Positions 19,818-28,308 are shown, numbered from the stretch's first letter. The stretch is DNA of 64,000 nt from Mesobacillus harenae (GCF_013343715.1 NZ_JABUNR010000017.1:4008-68007); one strand, 5' to 3'. The notes: generated from the sequence alone by a model not told the origin. Numbers and translations are program-made.

Positions 19818-19961
19818 ATGAGAGTAAAAGTTATTCTTGCTTGTGTGGAGTGCGGGTCTCGCAATTATACTTCTAATAAAGAGAATCTCGCAGAACGCTT
19901 AGAGCTTAAAAAGTTCTGCAAGACTTGCAATGCTCATACAGTCCACAAGGAAACGAAATAA
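19818..19961 (+). CDS. rpmG: 50S ribosomal protein L33
   Basis: A 47-aa L33 of the zinc-binding (C+) type: CVEC at residues 9-12 and CKTC at 34-37 supply four cysteines. The frame extends upstream to 19779 but ATG 19818 gives the normal MR-start and follows AGCAGGTG. In B. subtilis an L33 gene of this kind precedes secE. The intact zinc ribbon means it can act as a zinc store under zinc limitation, where C- paralogues usually replace it. Confidence 0.95.
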   Translation: MRVKVILACVECGSRNYTSNKENLAERLELKKFCKTCNAHTVHKETK

Positions 19962-20016
19962 CAACACACCATTATAAATAGATCATTTGGTATCCCCATA
20001 AGTTGGAGGTTTGAAC

Positions 20017-20199
20017 ATGCAACGCATCACAAAGTTTTTCCCTGAAGTTGCTCGCGAAATGAGAAAAGTCAGTTGGCCGAAACGCAAGGAATTAACACGT
20101 TATACGATCATTGTTTTAATCACTGTCATTTTCGTAGCTGTATTCTTTGCTGTAATTGACCTAGGCATCTCTAATTTGATTCGTTTTATTCTTGAATAA
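20017..20199 (+). CDS. secE: SecE, preprotein translocase subunit
   Basis: SecE clamps and stabilises SecY in the general secretory translocon. The 60-aa protein has an amphipathic N-terminal helix with the conserved EMRKVSWPKRKEL segment (about 15-27) and a single transmembrane helix at about 33-57. A TTG at 20011 is in frame, but ATG 20017 is 7 bases behind TTGGAGGT and is preferred. Confidence 0.96.
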   Translation: MQRITKFFPEVAREMRKVSWPKRKELTRYTIIVLITVIFVAVFFAVIDLGISNLIRFILE

Positions 20200-20453
20200 C
20201 ACCTGCCATCTCATGGTATAATGGAGAATAATGCAGGAATTGTTCGTAAAGCCCGGATAACGGGTTTTTTCATTTGGTTTAAATTTACGAATTTTGTTAT
20301 TTTGCGTTTGTCTTAAAGCAGGCCTATGAATGCATGACAATCCGCAAAATTAGGTCTGCTTACTGTTTAATTATCATGGAACAAAATTTGTTCCGAAGGC
20401 GCTTGCGCTTAATAACAATTGTGTAGGGAGGGAAGGACGCTTAGTCCTCTTGA
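20200..20453 (+). promoter_or_regulatory. nusG leader with several hairpins
   Basis: No gene. A weak terminator-like hairpin CCCG / CGGG followed by TTTTTT is at 20249-20270. AGCAGGCCTA (about 20317) can pair imperfectly with TTAGGTCTGCT (20350-20360). GGAAC / GTTCC is at 20378-20394. A fragment resembling the tail of the palindromic repeat family (GAAGGCGCTTGCGCTT) follows at 20395-20410. AGGAC / GTCCT (20434-20448) sits between the Shine-Dalgarno sequence and the nusG start. Confidence 0.5.
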
Positions 20454-20987
20454 ATGGAAAAGAATTGGTATGTTGTTCATACGTACTCAGGTTACGAAAA
20501 TAAAGTTAAGGCAAATCTTGAAAAGCGTGTAGAATCAATGGGAATGCAGGATAAAATTTTTCGGGTTATTGTACCTGAAGATGAAGAGACTGATTACAAG
20601 AATGGCAAAAAGAAGGTAGTAAAACGAAAGACATTCCCAGGGTATGTTCTAGTCGAGATCGTGATGACAGATGATTCATGGTATGTTGTCCGGAATACGC
20701 CGGGTGTAACTGGGTTTGTTGGATCCGCTGGATCAGGCTCCAAGCCAACAGCACTTCTTCCAGAGGAAGTTGCTATGATTCTGAAGAGAATGGGTGTTGA
20801 AGAAAGACGGACTGAACTCGACTTTGAATTAGGCGAGACGGTTCAGGTTAGTGAAGGACCGTTTACAAACTTTACAGGTACGATTGAAGAGATTGACAAT
20901 GACAAAGCAAAACTAAAAGTTCTCGTCAATATGTTTGGCCGGGATACCCCGGTTGAACTGGAGTTTGCACAGATCAAAAAAATATAA
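20454..20987 (+). CDS. nusG: NusG, transcription elongation factor
   Basis: NusG binds the RNA polymerase clamp and, in Bacillus, promotes pausing and coupling. The 177-aa protein has an NGN domain (about 1-115, with WYVVHTYSGYE and FPGYVLVE) and a KOW domain at about 125-177 (EGPFTNFTG). The ATG at 20454 gives the universally conserved MEKNWYVVHTYSG start, but the nearest strong Shine-Dalgarno (AGGGAGGG, 20424-20431) is about 22 bases upstream; a small hairpin in between could bring it close. Confidence 0.97.
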   Translation: MEKNWYVVHTYSGYENKVKANLEKRVESMGMQDKIFRVIVPEDEETDYKNGKKKVVKRKTFPGYVLVEIVMTDDSWYVVRNTPGVTGFVGSAGSGSKPTALLPEEVAMILKRMGVEERRTELDFELGETVQVSEGPFTNFTGTIEEIDNDKAKLKVLVNMFGRDTPVELEFAQIKKI

Positions 20988-20998
20988 CTCGAAAAAAC

Positions 20999-21027
20999 TT
21001 GAAATCAAATTTAAAAAGTGGTAATAT
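20999..21027 (+). promoter_or_regulatory. rplK-rplA promoter
   Basis: -35 TTGAAA at 20999-21004, 17-bp spacer, -10 TAATAT at 21022-21027, directly behind nusG. It would give a leader of about 120 nt for rplK. Confidence 0.7.
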
Positions 21028-21100
21028 TTCATAGGTCAGTATCTCTCGATAAAGAGAAGAACATTTGACTAGTTCTTTATTTCATATAAAGACTCATATG

Positions 21101-21129
21101 AGTGGGAGGGTAAAAACCCTATTACCACA
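21101..21129 (+). promoter_or_regulatory. Probable L1-binding site in rplK leader
   Basis: GTGGGAGG at 21102-21109 and TTACCAC at 21122-21128 form a GTGG / CCAC outer stem around an inner GGGT-AAAA-ACCC hairpin. The two strands resemble the L1-stalk strands of 23S rRNA (GGTAGGAGCC and ATACTACC at 634-692 here). Ribosomal protein L1 is known to repress the L11-L1 operon in E. coli by binding such a mimic. A similar site precedes rplA. Confidence 0.6.
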
Positions 21130-21155
21130 TCACGGACTTTAAGGAGGTGTGTCTC

Positions 21156-21581
21156 GTGGCTAAAAAAGTAATTAAGTTGGTTAAATTGCAAATTCCTGCT
21201 GGTAAAGCAAATCCAGCGCCGCCGGTTGGTCCAGCATTGGGTCAAGCAGGTGTTAACATCATGGGATTCTGTAAAGAGTTTAATGCTCGCACAGCTGATC
21301 AAGCTGGTTTAATTATTCCTGTTGAAATCACGGTATTCGAAGACCGTTCATTTACATTTATTACGAAAACTCCTCCTGCTGCCGTTCTTCTTAAGAAAGC
21401 AGCTGGTATTGAGTCTGGTTCTGGTGAACCTAACCGTAATAAGGTAGCAACAGTAAAGCGCGACAAGGTACGCGAGATTGCTGAAACAAAAATGCCTGAC
21501 CTAAATGCTGCCAGCGTTGAAGCTGCTATGCTAATGGTTGAAGGTACTGCACGCAGCATGGGAATCGTTATCGAAGACTAA
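21156..21581 (+). CDS. rplK: 50S ribosomal protein L11
   Basis: L11 forms the GTPase-associated centre base and is needed for RelA activation. The 141-aa protein has the N-terminal domain with the proline-rich signature NPAPPVGPALGQAGVN and the C-terminal rRNA-binding domain. The start is GTG at 21156, after AAGGAGGTG; an in-frame GTG at 21147 lies inside that ribosome binding site. Followed by a terminator-like hairpin and repeat DNA before rplA, an enlarged gap compared with B. subtilis. Confidence 0.97.
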   Translation: MAKKVIKLVKLQIPAGKANPAPPVGPALGQAGVNIMGFCKEFNARTADQAGLIIPVEITVFEDRSFTFITKTPPAAVLLKKAAGIESGSGEPNRNKVATVKRDKVREIAETKMPDLNAASVEAAMLMVEGTARSMGIVIED

Positions 21582-21610
21582 TTGCGTGTTTCTGATGCAA
21601 GGGACTGATT

Positions 21611-21651
21611 GAGGTTGCGGTGCTGAATATGATTCACTCGCAACCTTTATT
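21611..21651 (+). terminator. Hairpin behind rplK
   Basis: AGGTTGCG at 21612-21619 pairs with CGCAACCT at 21639-21646, followed by TTATT. It could terminate or attenuate transcription between rplK and rplA. Confidence 0.6.
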
Positions 21652-21654
21652 CTG

Positions 21655-21795
21655 TCCAAGGGCACGGCGCTAAAAAACGCGCCTGCACTTTTCGTATAGG
21701 TCTAGCAGCGAGGCGGTCGGTTTGTAATAAAGCCGATGGTCCTCAATGCTTTTCGTATGTCTAGCTCCGATGCCTGTACACAGGCATCTGCGCTT
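21655..21795. repeat. Degenerate palindromic spacer repeats between rplK and rplA
   Basis: Segments such as ACGGCGCTAAAAAACGCGCC, GTCTAGCAGCGAGGCGGTCGG and GTCTAGCTCCGATGCCTG, ending in CTGCGCTTTA, match the edges and tail of the dispersed palindrome family seen at 14841, 28375 and 41514. The copy is decayed. It lengthens the rplK-rplA gap to 267 bp. Confidence 0.6.
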
Positions 21796-21800
21796 TACAT

Positions 21801-21830
21801 CGTGGGAGGTTATTCCGCTAAAACCACAAT
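21801..21830 (+). promoter_or_regulatory. Probable L1-binding site in rplA leader
   Basis: GTGGGAGG at 21802-21809 and ACCAC at 21823-21827 repeat the motif pair found before rplK, with GTGG / CCAC closing the structure and GTT / AAA(C) extending it. It lies 19 bases before the rplA start and overlaps neither start codon nor Shine-Dalgarno. Confidence 0.55.
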
Positions 21831-21848
21831 CAAGGAGGAAATATCGAA

Positions 21849-22547
21849 ATGGCGAAAAAAGGTAAGAAGTATATCGAAGCCGCTAAGCTTGTAGATAACA
21901 CGAAAGCATATGCGATCAATGAGGCAATTGACCTTGCGAAAAAGACAAGCATTGTTAAATTTGACGCAACTGTTGAAGCAGCATTCCGTTTGGGCGTTGA
22001 CCCTAAGAAAGCTGACCAGCAAATCCGCGGAGCAGTTGTGCTTCCAAACGGAACTGGTAAAACTCAACGTGTACTTGTATTCGCTAAAGGCGAAAAAGCA
22101 AAAGAAGCAGAGGCTGCTGGTGCAGACTATGTTGGAGATGCTGAATTTATCAATAAAATCAACCAAGGCTGGTTTGAATTTGATGTAATCGTTGCTACTC
22201 CGGACATGATGGGTGAAGTTGGTAAGCTTGGCCGTACATTAGGGCCTAAAGGCTTAATGCCAAACCCTAAAACTGGAACTGTTACATTTGATGTAACTAA
22301 AGCAGTTAACGAAATCAAAGCCGGTAAAGTTGAATACCGCGTTGATAAATCTGGTAACATCCATGTTCCAATCGGAAAAGCATCTTTCGAGGACGCTAAG
22401 CTTGTTGAAAACTTTAACACGATCTATGATACGCTGTTAAAAGTAAAACCTGCTGCAGCTAAAGGAACATACATGAAGAACGTAACAGTTGCTTCTACAA
22501 TGGGCCCTGGTGTAAAAGTTGACCCATCAACAGTAACTGCGAAATAA
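21849..22547 (+). CDS. rplA: 50S ribosomal protein L1
   Basis: L1 builds the mobile L1 stalk next to the E site and usually represses its own mRNA. The 232-aa protein has the normal length, with the conserved LGRTLGPKGLMPNPK segment (about 125-139) and the GTKYVEYRVDK-like strand (KVEYRVDKSGNIH). ATG 21849 follows AAGGAGGAA. Probable L1 targets precede both this gene and rplK. Confidence 0.97.
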   Translation: MAKKGKKYIEAAKLVDNTKAYAINEAIDLAKKTSIVKFDATVEAAFRLGVDPKKADQQIRGAVVLPNGTGKTQRVLVFAKGEKAKEAEAAGADYVGDAEFINKINQGWFEFDVIVATPDMMGEVGKLGRTLGPKGLMPNPKTGTVTFDVTKAVNEIKAGKVEYRVDKSGNIHVPIGKASFEDAKLVENFNTIYDTLLKVKPAAAKGTYMKNVTVASTMGPGVKVDPSTVTAK

Positions 22548-22551
22548 CTGA

Positions 22552-22580
22552 TTGACACAACGATTTGCATTATGTATAAT
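22552..22580 (+). promoter_or_regulatory. rplJ-rplL promoter
   Basis: A consensus sigma-A promoter: TTGACA at 22552-22557, 17-bp spacer, TATAAT at 22575-22580. It begins just after the rplA stop codon and drives the L10 leader. Confidence 0.93.
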
Positions 22581-22587
22581 GTATCTT

Positions 22588-22729
22588 GTTGCTAAAATAA
22601 AATAACATTTGTACCGCAGACAGCAGGAGCATCTATGCTTAATTCCCTGCCGAGGTCATACGATAGATAACAAGTCAAATTGACTATTGTATACTGCCTC
22701 TGTGTCTGTATGGACACAGAGGTTTTTTA
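22588..22729 (+). promoter_or_regulatory. L10 ribosomal leader with attenuator
   Basis: The spacer between rplA and rplJ holds the structured L10(L12)4 target seen in Firmicutes, with GCAGACAGCAGGAGCATC and TTCCCTGCCGAGG-type segments at 22616-22655, followed by a strong terminator CCTCTGTGTC / GACACAGAGG with T6 at 22697-22729. In B. subtilis binding of L10 favours termination, giving feedback control of rplJL. Confidence 0.85.
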
Positions 22730-22769
22730 TTGCCTGGTATGAATGAGAGAATCTACAGGAGGTGTAAGG

Positions 22770-23270
22770 ATGAGCAGTGCTATCGAACAAAAGAAACAAA
22801 TCGTAGACGAGATCTCTGAAAAACTAAAAACTAGTGTTTCAACAATTGTTGTTGATTACCGTGGTTTGAACGTTTCAGAATTGACAGAACTTCGTAAGCA
22901 GCTTCGTGAAGCTGGGATCGAGTTCAAAGTTTACAAAAACTCAATGGCTCGCCGCGCGGCTGAAGCTGCAGAGCTTGCTGGATTAAACGAATCTTTTACT
23001 GGCCCAAATGCTATTGCATTCAGTAATGATGATGTAGTTGCCCCTGCTAAAATTTTAAACGACTTCGCAAAGAAGCATGAAGCGCTTGAAATTAAAACTG
23101 GTGTAATTGAAGGAAACCTTGCAACAGTTGAGGAGATTAAGGCTCTTGCAGATCTGCCATCACGCGAAGGTTTGCTGTCTATGCTACTCAGCGTTCTTCA
23201 AGCTCCTATGCGCAACCTGGCTCTTGTTACAAAAGCCGTTGCAGAACAGAAAGAAGAACAAGGCGCGTAA
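22770..23270 (+). CDS. rplJ: 50S ribosomal protein L10
   Basis: L10 anchors the L7/L12 stalk dimers. The 166-aa protein has the N-terminal rRNA-binding domain (VDYRGLNVSELTELRKQLREAG, about 25-46, slightly paraphrasing its span) and a C-terminal helix for L12 binding (about 135-166). ATG 22770 follows AGGAGGTG; an in-frame upstream ATG at 22743 precedes that site and is not used. The downstream rplL is 57 bp away. Confidence 0.96.
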   Translation: MSSAIEQKKQIVDEISEKLKTSVSTIVVDYRGLNVSELTELRKQLREAGIEFKVYKNSMARRAAEAAELAGLNESFTGPNAIAFSNDDVVAPAKILNDFAKKHEALEIKTGVIEGNLATVEEIKALADLPSREGLLSMLLSVLQAPMRNLALVTKAVAEQKEEQGA

Positions 23271-23327
23271 GTTAAATTTATCGGTTATACAATAAATGAA
23301 AACATTATCTAAGGAGGAACATTAATC

Positions 23328-23690
23328 ATGACTAAAGAACAAATCATTGAAGCAGTTAAAACTATGACTGTTTTAGAACTTAACGACCTAGTAAAAGCAA
23401 TCGAAGAAGAATTCGGAGTAACTGCTGCTGCTCCTGTAGCAATGGGTGGAGCTGTAGCTGGCGACGCTGCTGCTGAGCAAACTGAATTTGACGTTGTTCT
23501 TGCAAGTGCAGGCGACCAAAAAATCAAAGTTATCAAAGCTGTACGTGAAATCACAGGTCTTGGTCTTAAAGAAGCAAAAGATCTTGTTGACAACACTCCA
23601 AAGGCAGTTAAAGAAGGCGTTTCTAAAGAAGAAGCTGAAGAAGTTAAAGCTAAGCTTGAAGAAGTTGGAGCAAACGTTGAAGTTAAGTAA
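23328..23690 (+). CDS. rplL: 50S ribosomal protein L7/L12
   Basis: The 120-aa stalk protein recruits translation GTPases. It has the N-terminal dimerisation domain (1-30), an alanine-rich hinge (about 35-53) and the C-terminal domain with KIKVIKAVREITGLGLKEAK-type factor-binding helix (about 65-84). Strong Shine-Dalgarno AAGGAGGAA. It closes the rplJ-rplL unit and is followed by a terminator. Confidence 0.97.
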   Translation: MTKEQIIEAVKTMTVLELNDLVKAIEEEFGVTAAAPVAMGGAVAGDAAAEQTEFDVVLASAGDQKIKVIKAVREITGLGLKEAKDLVDNTPKAVKEGVSKEEAEEVKAKLEEVGANVEVK

Positions 23691-23702
23691 TAAATTTGTA
23701 AA

Positions 23703-23733
23703 AAAGCTCGCTATATAAGCGGGCTTTTTTTCA
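23703..23733 (+). terminator. rplJL terminator
   Basis: AAGCTCGC / GCGGGCTT stem with loop TATATAA and eight T. Since S4 of the RNA-polymerase operon has its own promoter downstream (before rpoB), termination here is probably partial or complete for rplJL. Confidence 0.85.
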
Positions 23734-23899
23734 CTTTTTAAAAATAGACTGTTTAATAGTGAAGGTTTTAAGCAATAAATAGAATAGCTGCATGCTATTT
23801 TTAAAACGTTGCTTGATTTTCTTTAACGGGTCATAGATTCAGCCTAATCAAAAGATTTAAAGAGCTTCCCTTGTAAAATGTCTCTGTGGAGGTGGCTTC

Positions 23900-24502
23900 A
23901 TGCCAGACCATTACTATACCCGGAACCCAAATACCGAGAGTGATCCGCTGTATTGGGAGTTTCAACTGAAAGGTTCAAACCTTAGGTTTAAAACAGATAA
24001 TGGGGTTTTTTCAAAAAAAGAAGTAGACTATGGTTCTCGTTTGCTTATCGAAACCTATGAAGCCCATAAGATGGACGGTTTGTTACTGGATGTAGGCTGC
24101 GGGTATGGACCGATCGGTCTAAGCCTGGCAAAGGCGTATCCAAACGCTAAGGTTCATATGGTAGATGTAAACAGCCGTGCATTGTCCCTTGCAAAAGAAA
24201 ATGCCGAAATTAACCGTATTAATAATGTACAGGTTTACGAGAGTGACCGGTTAACCGGAATAGCTGAATCAAACTTTGATGCTATTCTCACGAATCCGCC
24301 AATCCGAGCCGGGAAACAAACAGTTCATGAGATTTTTGAACAGAGCTATGAACATCTAACAAGTGAAGGTGAACTTTGGACTGTGCTTCAAAAAAAACAA
24401 GGGGCCCCTTCTGCAGTGGATAAAATCACTGAGATTTTCGGTGATGCACAAATTGTGCTAAAAAAGAAGGGTTATTTTATCATTAGGGCTAAAAAAGTTT
24501 GA
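23900..24502 (+). CDS. rsmC: Class I SAM methyltransferase, RsmC-like (YbxB)
   Basis: A 200-aa single-domain methyltransferase resembling the C-terminal half of E. coli RsmC (16S rRNA m2G). The SAM-binding motif LLDVGCGYGPIG is at about 60-71, and the catalytic NPP motif in LTNPPIRAGK at about 130-139. A short N-terminal part (HYYTRNP) is family-specific. ATG 23900 follows GGAGGTGG. Its place between rplL and rpoB matches ybxB of B. subtilis; the exact methylated base is inferred, not shown. Confidence 0.88.
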   Translation: MPDHYYTRNPNTESDPLYWEFQLKGSNLRFKTDNGVFSKKEVDYGSRLLIETYEAHKMDGLLLDVGCGYGPIGLSLAKAYPNAKVHMVDVNSRALSLAKENAEINRINNVQVYESDRLTGIAESNFDAILTNPPIRAGKQTVHEIFEQSYEHLTSEGELWTVLQKKQGAPSAVDKITEIFGDAQIVLKKKGYFIIRAKKV

Positions 24503-24560
24503 CGAAGAAAATCCACTATGTTAACATTATAAAATGCCAATATATTATATTCTGGATAAA

Positions 24561-24588
24561 TTGCTAAAAACGACGAAAGTTGTATAAT
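24561..24588 (+). promoter_or_regulatory. rpoB-rpoC promoter
   Basis: TTGCTA at 24561-24566 and TATAAT at 24583-24588 with a 16-bp spacer. It predicts a transcript with about 150 nt of leader before rpoB. Confidence 0.65.
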
Positions 24589-24638
24589 TTTGGTTGTATA
24601 AGGCAATGCTAACAAAATATAGTTCGTTTAGAAAAATG

Positions 24639-24671
24639 TGGTTTTTGAGTTAAAAACCCTTTTTCTTTTTG
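24639..24671 (+). terminator. Terminator-like hairpin in rpoB leader
   Basis: GGTTTTT (24640-24646) pairs with AAAAACC (24652-24658) around GAGTT, followed by CTTTTTCTTTTT. It lies between the predicted rpoB promoter and gene and could attenuate the RNA-polymerase operon. Confidence 0.6.
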
Positions 24672-24747
24672 TCTTATGAAATGGCAGCAATTCCATGGGT
24701 AAGGCAGATAGATGCACCAATAACGCTTGATTTGAGGGGTGAATCAG

Positions 24748-27700
24748 TTGACAGGTCAACTAGTTCAGTATGGACGACACCGCCAACGGAGAAGTTACGC
24801 TCGTATCAGTGAAGTTCTGGATTTACCAAACTTAATTGAAATCCAAACAGCTTCCTACCAATGGTTTCTTGATGAGGGACTTAGGGAAATGTTTCAGGAT
24901 ATTTCTCCAATTGAGGACTTCACTGGTAACTTATCGCTGGAATTTATCGATTACAGCCTTGGCGAACCGAAATATCCAGTTGAAGAATCGAAAGAAAGAG
25001 ATGTTACTTTCTCTGCGCCTTTACGTGTAAAAGTCCGTCTTGTAAATAAAGAGACAGGCGAAGTGAAGGACCAGGATGTGTTTATGGGAGACTTCCCATT
25101 AATGACAGAAACAGGTACCTTTGTGATCAATGGTGCCGAGCGGGTCATCGTTTCACAGCTAGTACGTTCACCGAGCGTGTACTATAGCGGAAAATTGGAT
25201 AAGAACGGTAAAAAAGGCTTTACTGCTACTGTGATTCCAAACCGCGGCGCCTGGCTTGAATATGAAACAGATGCCAAAGAGGTTGTATATGTAAGGATAG
25301 ATCGTACGAGGAAACTGCCTGTTACGGTTCTTTTGCGTGCACTTGGGTTTGGGTCCGACCAAGAAATTATCGATCTTATTGGGGATAACGAGTACATTCG
25401 TAATACCCTTGAGAAGGATAATACCGAAAGTACGGAAAAAGCACTGCTCGAAATTTATGAGCGTTTGCGCCCTGGTGAACCGCCAACCGTTGAAAATGCG
25501 AAAAGTTTAATGCTATCAAGATTCTTTGATCCAAAAAGATATGACCTTGCTAGCGTTGGACGTTATAAAATAAACAAAAAGCTTCATATTAAAAACCGTT
25601 TATTTGGTCAGCGTCTAGCGGAAACGCTTGCTGATCCAGAAACAGGGGAAATTATCGCTGAAAAAGGCGTGACTCTTGACCGCCGTACGCTGGATAAAAT
25701 CCTTCCGCATCTTGAAAAGAATGTAGGGTTTAAGAGTTTCAACCCTGCCGGCGGCGTAATTAAAGAAGATATTCCTCTTCAATCTATAAGGATTTATGCA
25801 CCAGAGGGTGATGGAGAGAAAGTAATTAATGTGCTTGGAAATGCTTTTGTTCCTGAGCAGATTAAGAATATTATGCCTGCAGATATCATTTCTTCTATCA
25901 GCTATTTCTTTAACCTCCTACATGGGGTTGGAGATACAGATGATATCGACCATTTGGGTAATCGTCGCCTTCGTTCAGTAGGTGAGCTTCTCCAAAACCA
26001 ATTCCGTATCGGGTTATCCCGTATGGAGCGTGTTGTACGTGAGAGAATGTCCATCCAGGATACAAACACGATTACACCACAGCAACTAATTAATATTCGC
26101 CCGGTTATTGCATCCATTAAAGAATTCTTTGGAAGCTCTCAGCTTTCTCAGTTCATGGATCAAACAAATCCGTTGGCAGAACTTACACATAAACGGCGTT
26201 TATCTGCATTAGGGCCCGGTGGACTAACACGTGAGCGTGCCGGATTTGAAGTGCGTGACGTTCATTACTCCCACTATGGCCGTATGTGTCCTATCGAAAC
26301 GCCAGAGGGACCAAACATTGGTTTGATTAACTCACTTTCTACCTTTGCAAAGGTTAACAGGTTTGGTTTTATTGAAACTCCTTACCGTCGTGTTGATCCT
26401 GAAACAGGTAAAGTGACAACCCAATTCGATTACTTAACAGCTGATGAAGAGGATAACTATGTAGTTGCCCAAGCTAATGTCGTTTTATCAGAAGACGGTT
26501 CATTTGTGGATGATGAAGTTATCGCTCGTTTCCGGGGTGAAAACACCGTCGTTAGCCGCGATCGCGTTGACTACATGGATGTATCACCTAAACAGGTCGT
26601 ATCAGCTGCAACAGCTTGTATCCCTTTCCTTGAAAATGATGACTCTAACCGTGCACTTATGGGCGCGAACATGCAGCGTCAGGCTGTGCCTTTATTGCAG
26701 CCGGAAGCACCTAGAGTAGGAACAGGAATGGAACATGTCTCTGCAAAGGATTCTGGAGCTGCTGTAATTTGTAAGCATGAAGGTATTGTTGAGCATGTAC
26801 AAGCACGTGAAGTTAGAGTTCGCCGTATCAGTATTGTTGATGGACAAGAAGTTAAAGGTGATCTTGATCGGTATCGCTTGCTTAAATTTATTCGTTCCAA
26901 CCAGGGAACTTGTTATAATCAACGCCCAATTGTCAGTGTTGGAGACCGTGTAGTTCAAGGTGAAATCCTTGCTGACGGACCTTCGATGGAAAAAGGTGAG
27001 CTTGCCCTAGGAAGAAATGTTCTTGTAGCCTTTATGACGTGGGATGGTTATAACTACGAGGATGCCATCATTATGAGTGAGCGCCTAGTCAAAGATGATG
27101 TCTATACTTCTATCCATATTGAAGAATATGAGTCTGAATCGCGCGACACTAAATTAGGGCCAGAGGAAATTACTCGAGACATTCCAAACGTTGGTGAAGA
27201 TGCGCTTCGCAACCTGGATGATCGTGGAATTATCCGAGTGGGCGCAGAGGTAAAAGACGGAGATTTGCTTGTCGGTAAAGTAACCCCTAAAGGTGTAACT
27301 GAATTGACGGCTGAAGAACGTCTTTTGCATGCAATCTTCGGTGAAAAAGCGCGTGAAGTGCGTGATACTTCACTCCGTGTCCCACATGGCGGCGGCGGAA
27401 TTGTTTTGGATGTAAAAGTGTTTAACCGGGAAGATGGCGATGAACTTCCGCCAGGTGTAAACCAGCTTGTCCGCGCCTATATTGTTCAGAAGCGTAAGAT
27501 TTCTGAAGGAGATAAGATGGCCGGACGCCATGGTAACAAAGGGGTTATCTCTAAAATCCTTCCTGAAGAAGATATGCCGTACCTTCCAGATGGTACACCA
27601 GTTGATATCATGTTAAATCCACTGGGAGTTCCATCACGTATGAATATCGGACAGGTGCTTGAACTACACCTCGGAATGGCTGCACGTTACCTTGGCATAC

Positions 27701-28308
27701 ATGTTGCTTCACCTGTTTTTGATGGAGCAACAGAAGAAGATGTCTGGTCGACTATTGAAGAAGCAGGTATGGCAAGAGACGCTAAAACTGTTCTTTACGA
27801 TGGCCGTTCAGGTGATGCCTTTGATAACCGTGTATCCGTCGGGGTAATGTATATGATCAAGCTTGCGCACATGGTAGATGATAAGCTGCATGCCCGCTCT
27901 ACAGGACCGTACTCATTAGTAACGCAGCAGCCACTAGGTGGTAAAGCCCAGTTTGGCGGACAGCGTTTTGGTGAGATGGAGGTTTGGGCACTTGAGGCGT
28001 ATGGAGCAGCTTACACCTTACAAGAAATCTTAACAGTGAAGTCTGATGATGTTGTTGGCCGTGTGAAGACTTATGAAGCAATTGTTAAAGGGGAAAATGT
28101 TCCGGAACCTGGTGTTCCTGAGTCCTTTAAAGTATTAATGAAAGAATTGCAGAGCCTTGGCATGGATGTAAAGATTCTATCAGGCGATGAAAAAGAAATT
28201 GAAATGCGCGACCTGGAAGATGATGAAGAACTGCAGCACGCTGAATCGTTAACTATTTCACCTGAAACAGAGGGTGCTGATTCAGAAAAGGTTGGTACAA
28301 GGGAATAA
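24748..28308 (+). CDS. rpoB: DNA-directed RNA polymerase subunit beta
   Basis: The 1186-aa beta subunit forms one side of the catalytic cleft. The rifampicin region is the wild-type form SSQLSQFMDQTNPLAELTHK (about 463-482) and RRLSALGPGG, so no rifampicin-resistance change is evident. The C-terminal half has the conserved GDKMAGRHGNKG segment and ends in an acidic tail. The start is TTG at 24748, 8 bases behind GAGGGGTG; the frame extends further by one in-frame upstream codon set to 24739 that would overlap the Shine-Dalgarno. It is followed by an unusual 401-bp repeat-filled gap before rpoC. Confidence 0.98.
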   Translation: MTGQLVQYGRHRQRRSYARISEVLDLPNLIEIQTASYQWFLDEGLREMFQDISPIEDFTGNLSLEFIDYSLGEPKYPVEESKERDVTFSAPLRVKVRLVNKETGEVKDQDVFMGDFPLMTETGTFVINGAERVIVSQLVRSPSVYYSGKLDKNGKKGFTATVIPNRGAWLEYETDAKEVVYVRIDRTRKLPVTVLLRALGFGSDQEIIDLIGDNEYIRNTLEKDNTESTEKALLEIYERLRPGEPPTVENAKSLMLSRFFDPKRYDLASVGRYKINKKLHIKNRLFGQRLAETLADPETGEIIAEKGVTLDRRTLDKILPHLEKNVGFKSFNPAGGVIKEDIPLQSIRIYAPEGDGEKVINVLGNAFVPEQIKNIMPADIISSISYFFNLLHGVGDTDDIDHLGNRRLRSVGELLQNQFRIGLSRMERVVRERMSIQDTNTITPQQLINIRPVIASIKEFFGSSQLSQFMDQTNPLAELTHKRRLSALGPGGLTRERAGFEVRDVHYSHYGRMCPIETPEGPNIGLINSLSTFAKVNRFGFIETPYRRVDPETGKVTTQFDYLTADEEDNYVVAQANVVLSEDGSFVDDEVIARFRGENTVVSRDRVDYMDVSPKQVVSAATACIPFLENDDSNRALMGANMQRQAVPLLQPEAPRVGTGMEHVSAKDSGAAVICKHEGIVEHVQAREVRVRRISIVDGQEVKGDLDRYRLLKFIRSNQGTCYNQRPIVSVGDRVVQGEILADGPSMEKGELALGRNVLVAFMTWDGYNYEDAIIMSERLVKDDVYTSIHIEEYESESRDTKLGPEEITRDIPNVGEDALRNLDDRGIIRVGAEVKDGDLLVGKVTPKGVTELTAEERLLHAIFGEKAREVRDTSLRVPHGGGGIVLDVKVFNREDGDELPPGVNQLVRAYIVQKRKISEGDKMAGRHGNKGVISKILPEEDMPYLPDGTPVDIMLNPLGVPSRMNIGQVLELHLGMAARYLGIHVASPVFDGATEEDVWSTIEEAGMARDAKTVLYDGRSGDAFDNRVSVGVMYMIKLAHMVDDKLHARSTGPYSLVTQQPLGGKAQFGGQRFGEMEVWALEAYGAAYTLQEILTVKSDDVVGRVKTYEAIVKGENVPEPGVPESFKVLMKELQSLGMDVKILSGDEKEIEMRDLEDDEELQHAESLTISPETEGADSEKVGTRE

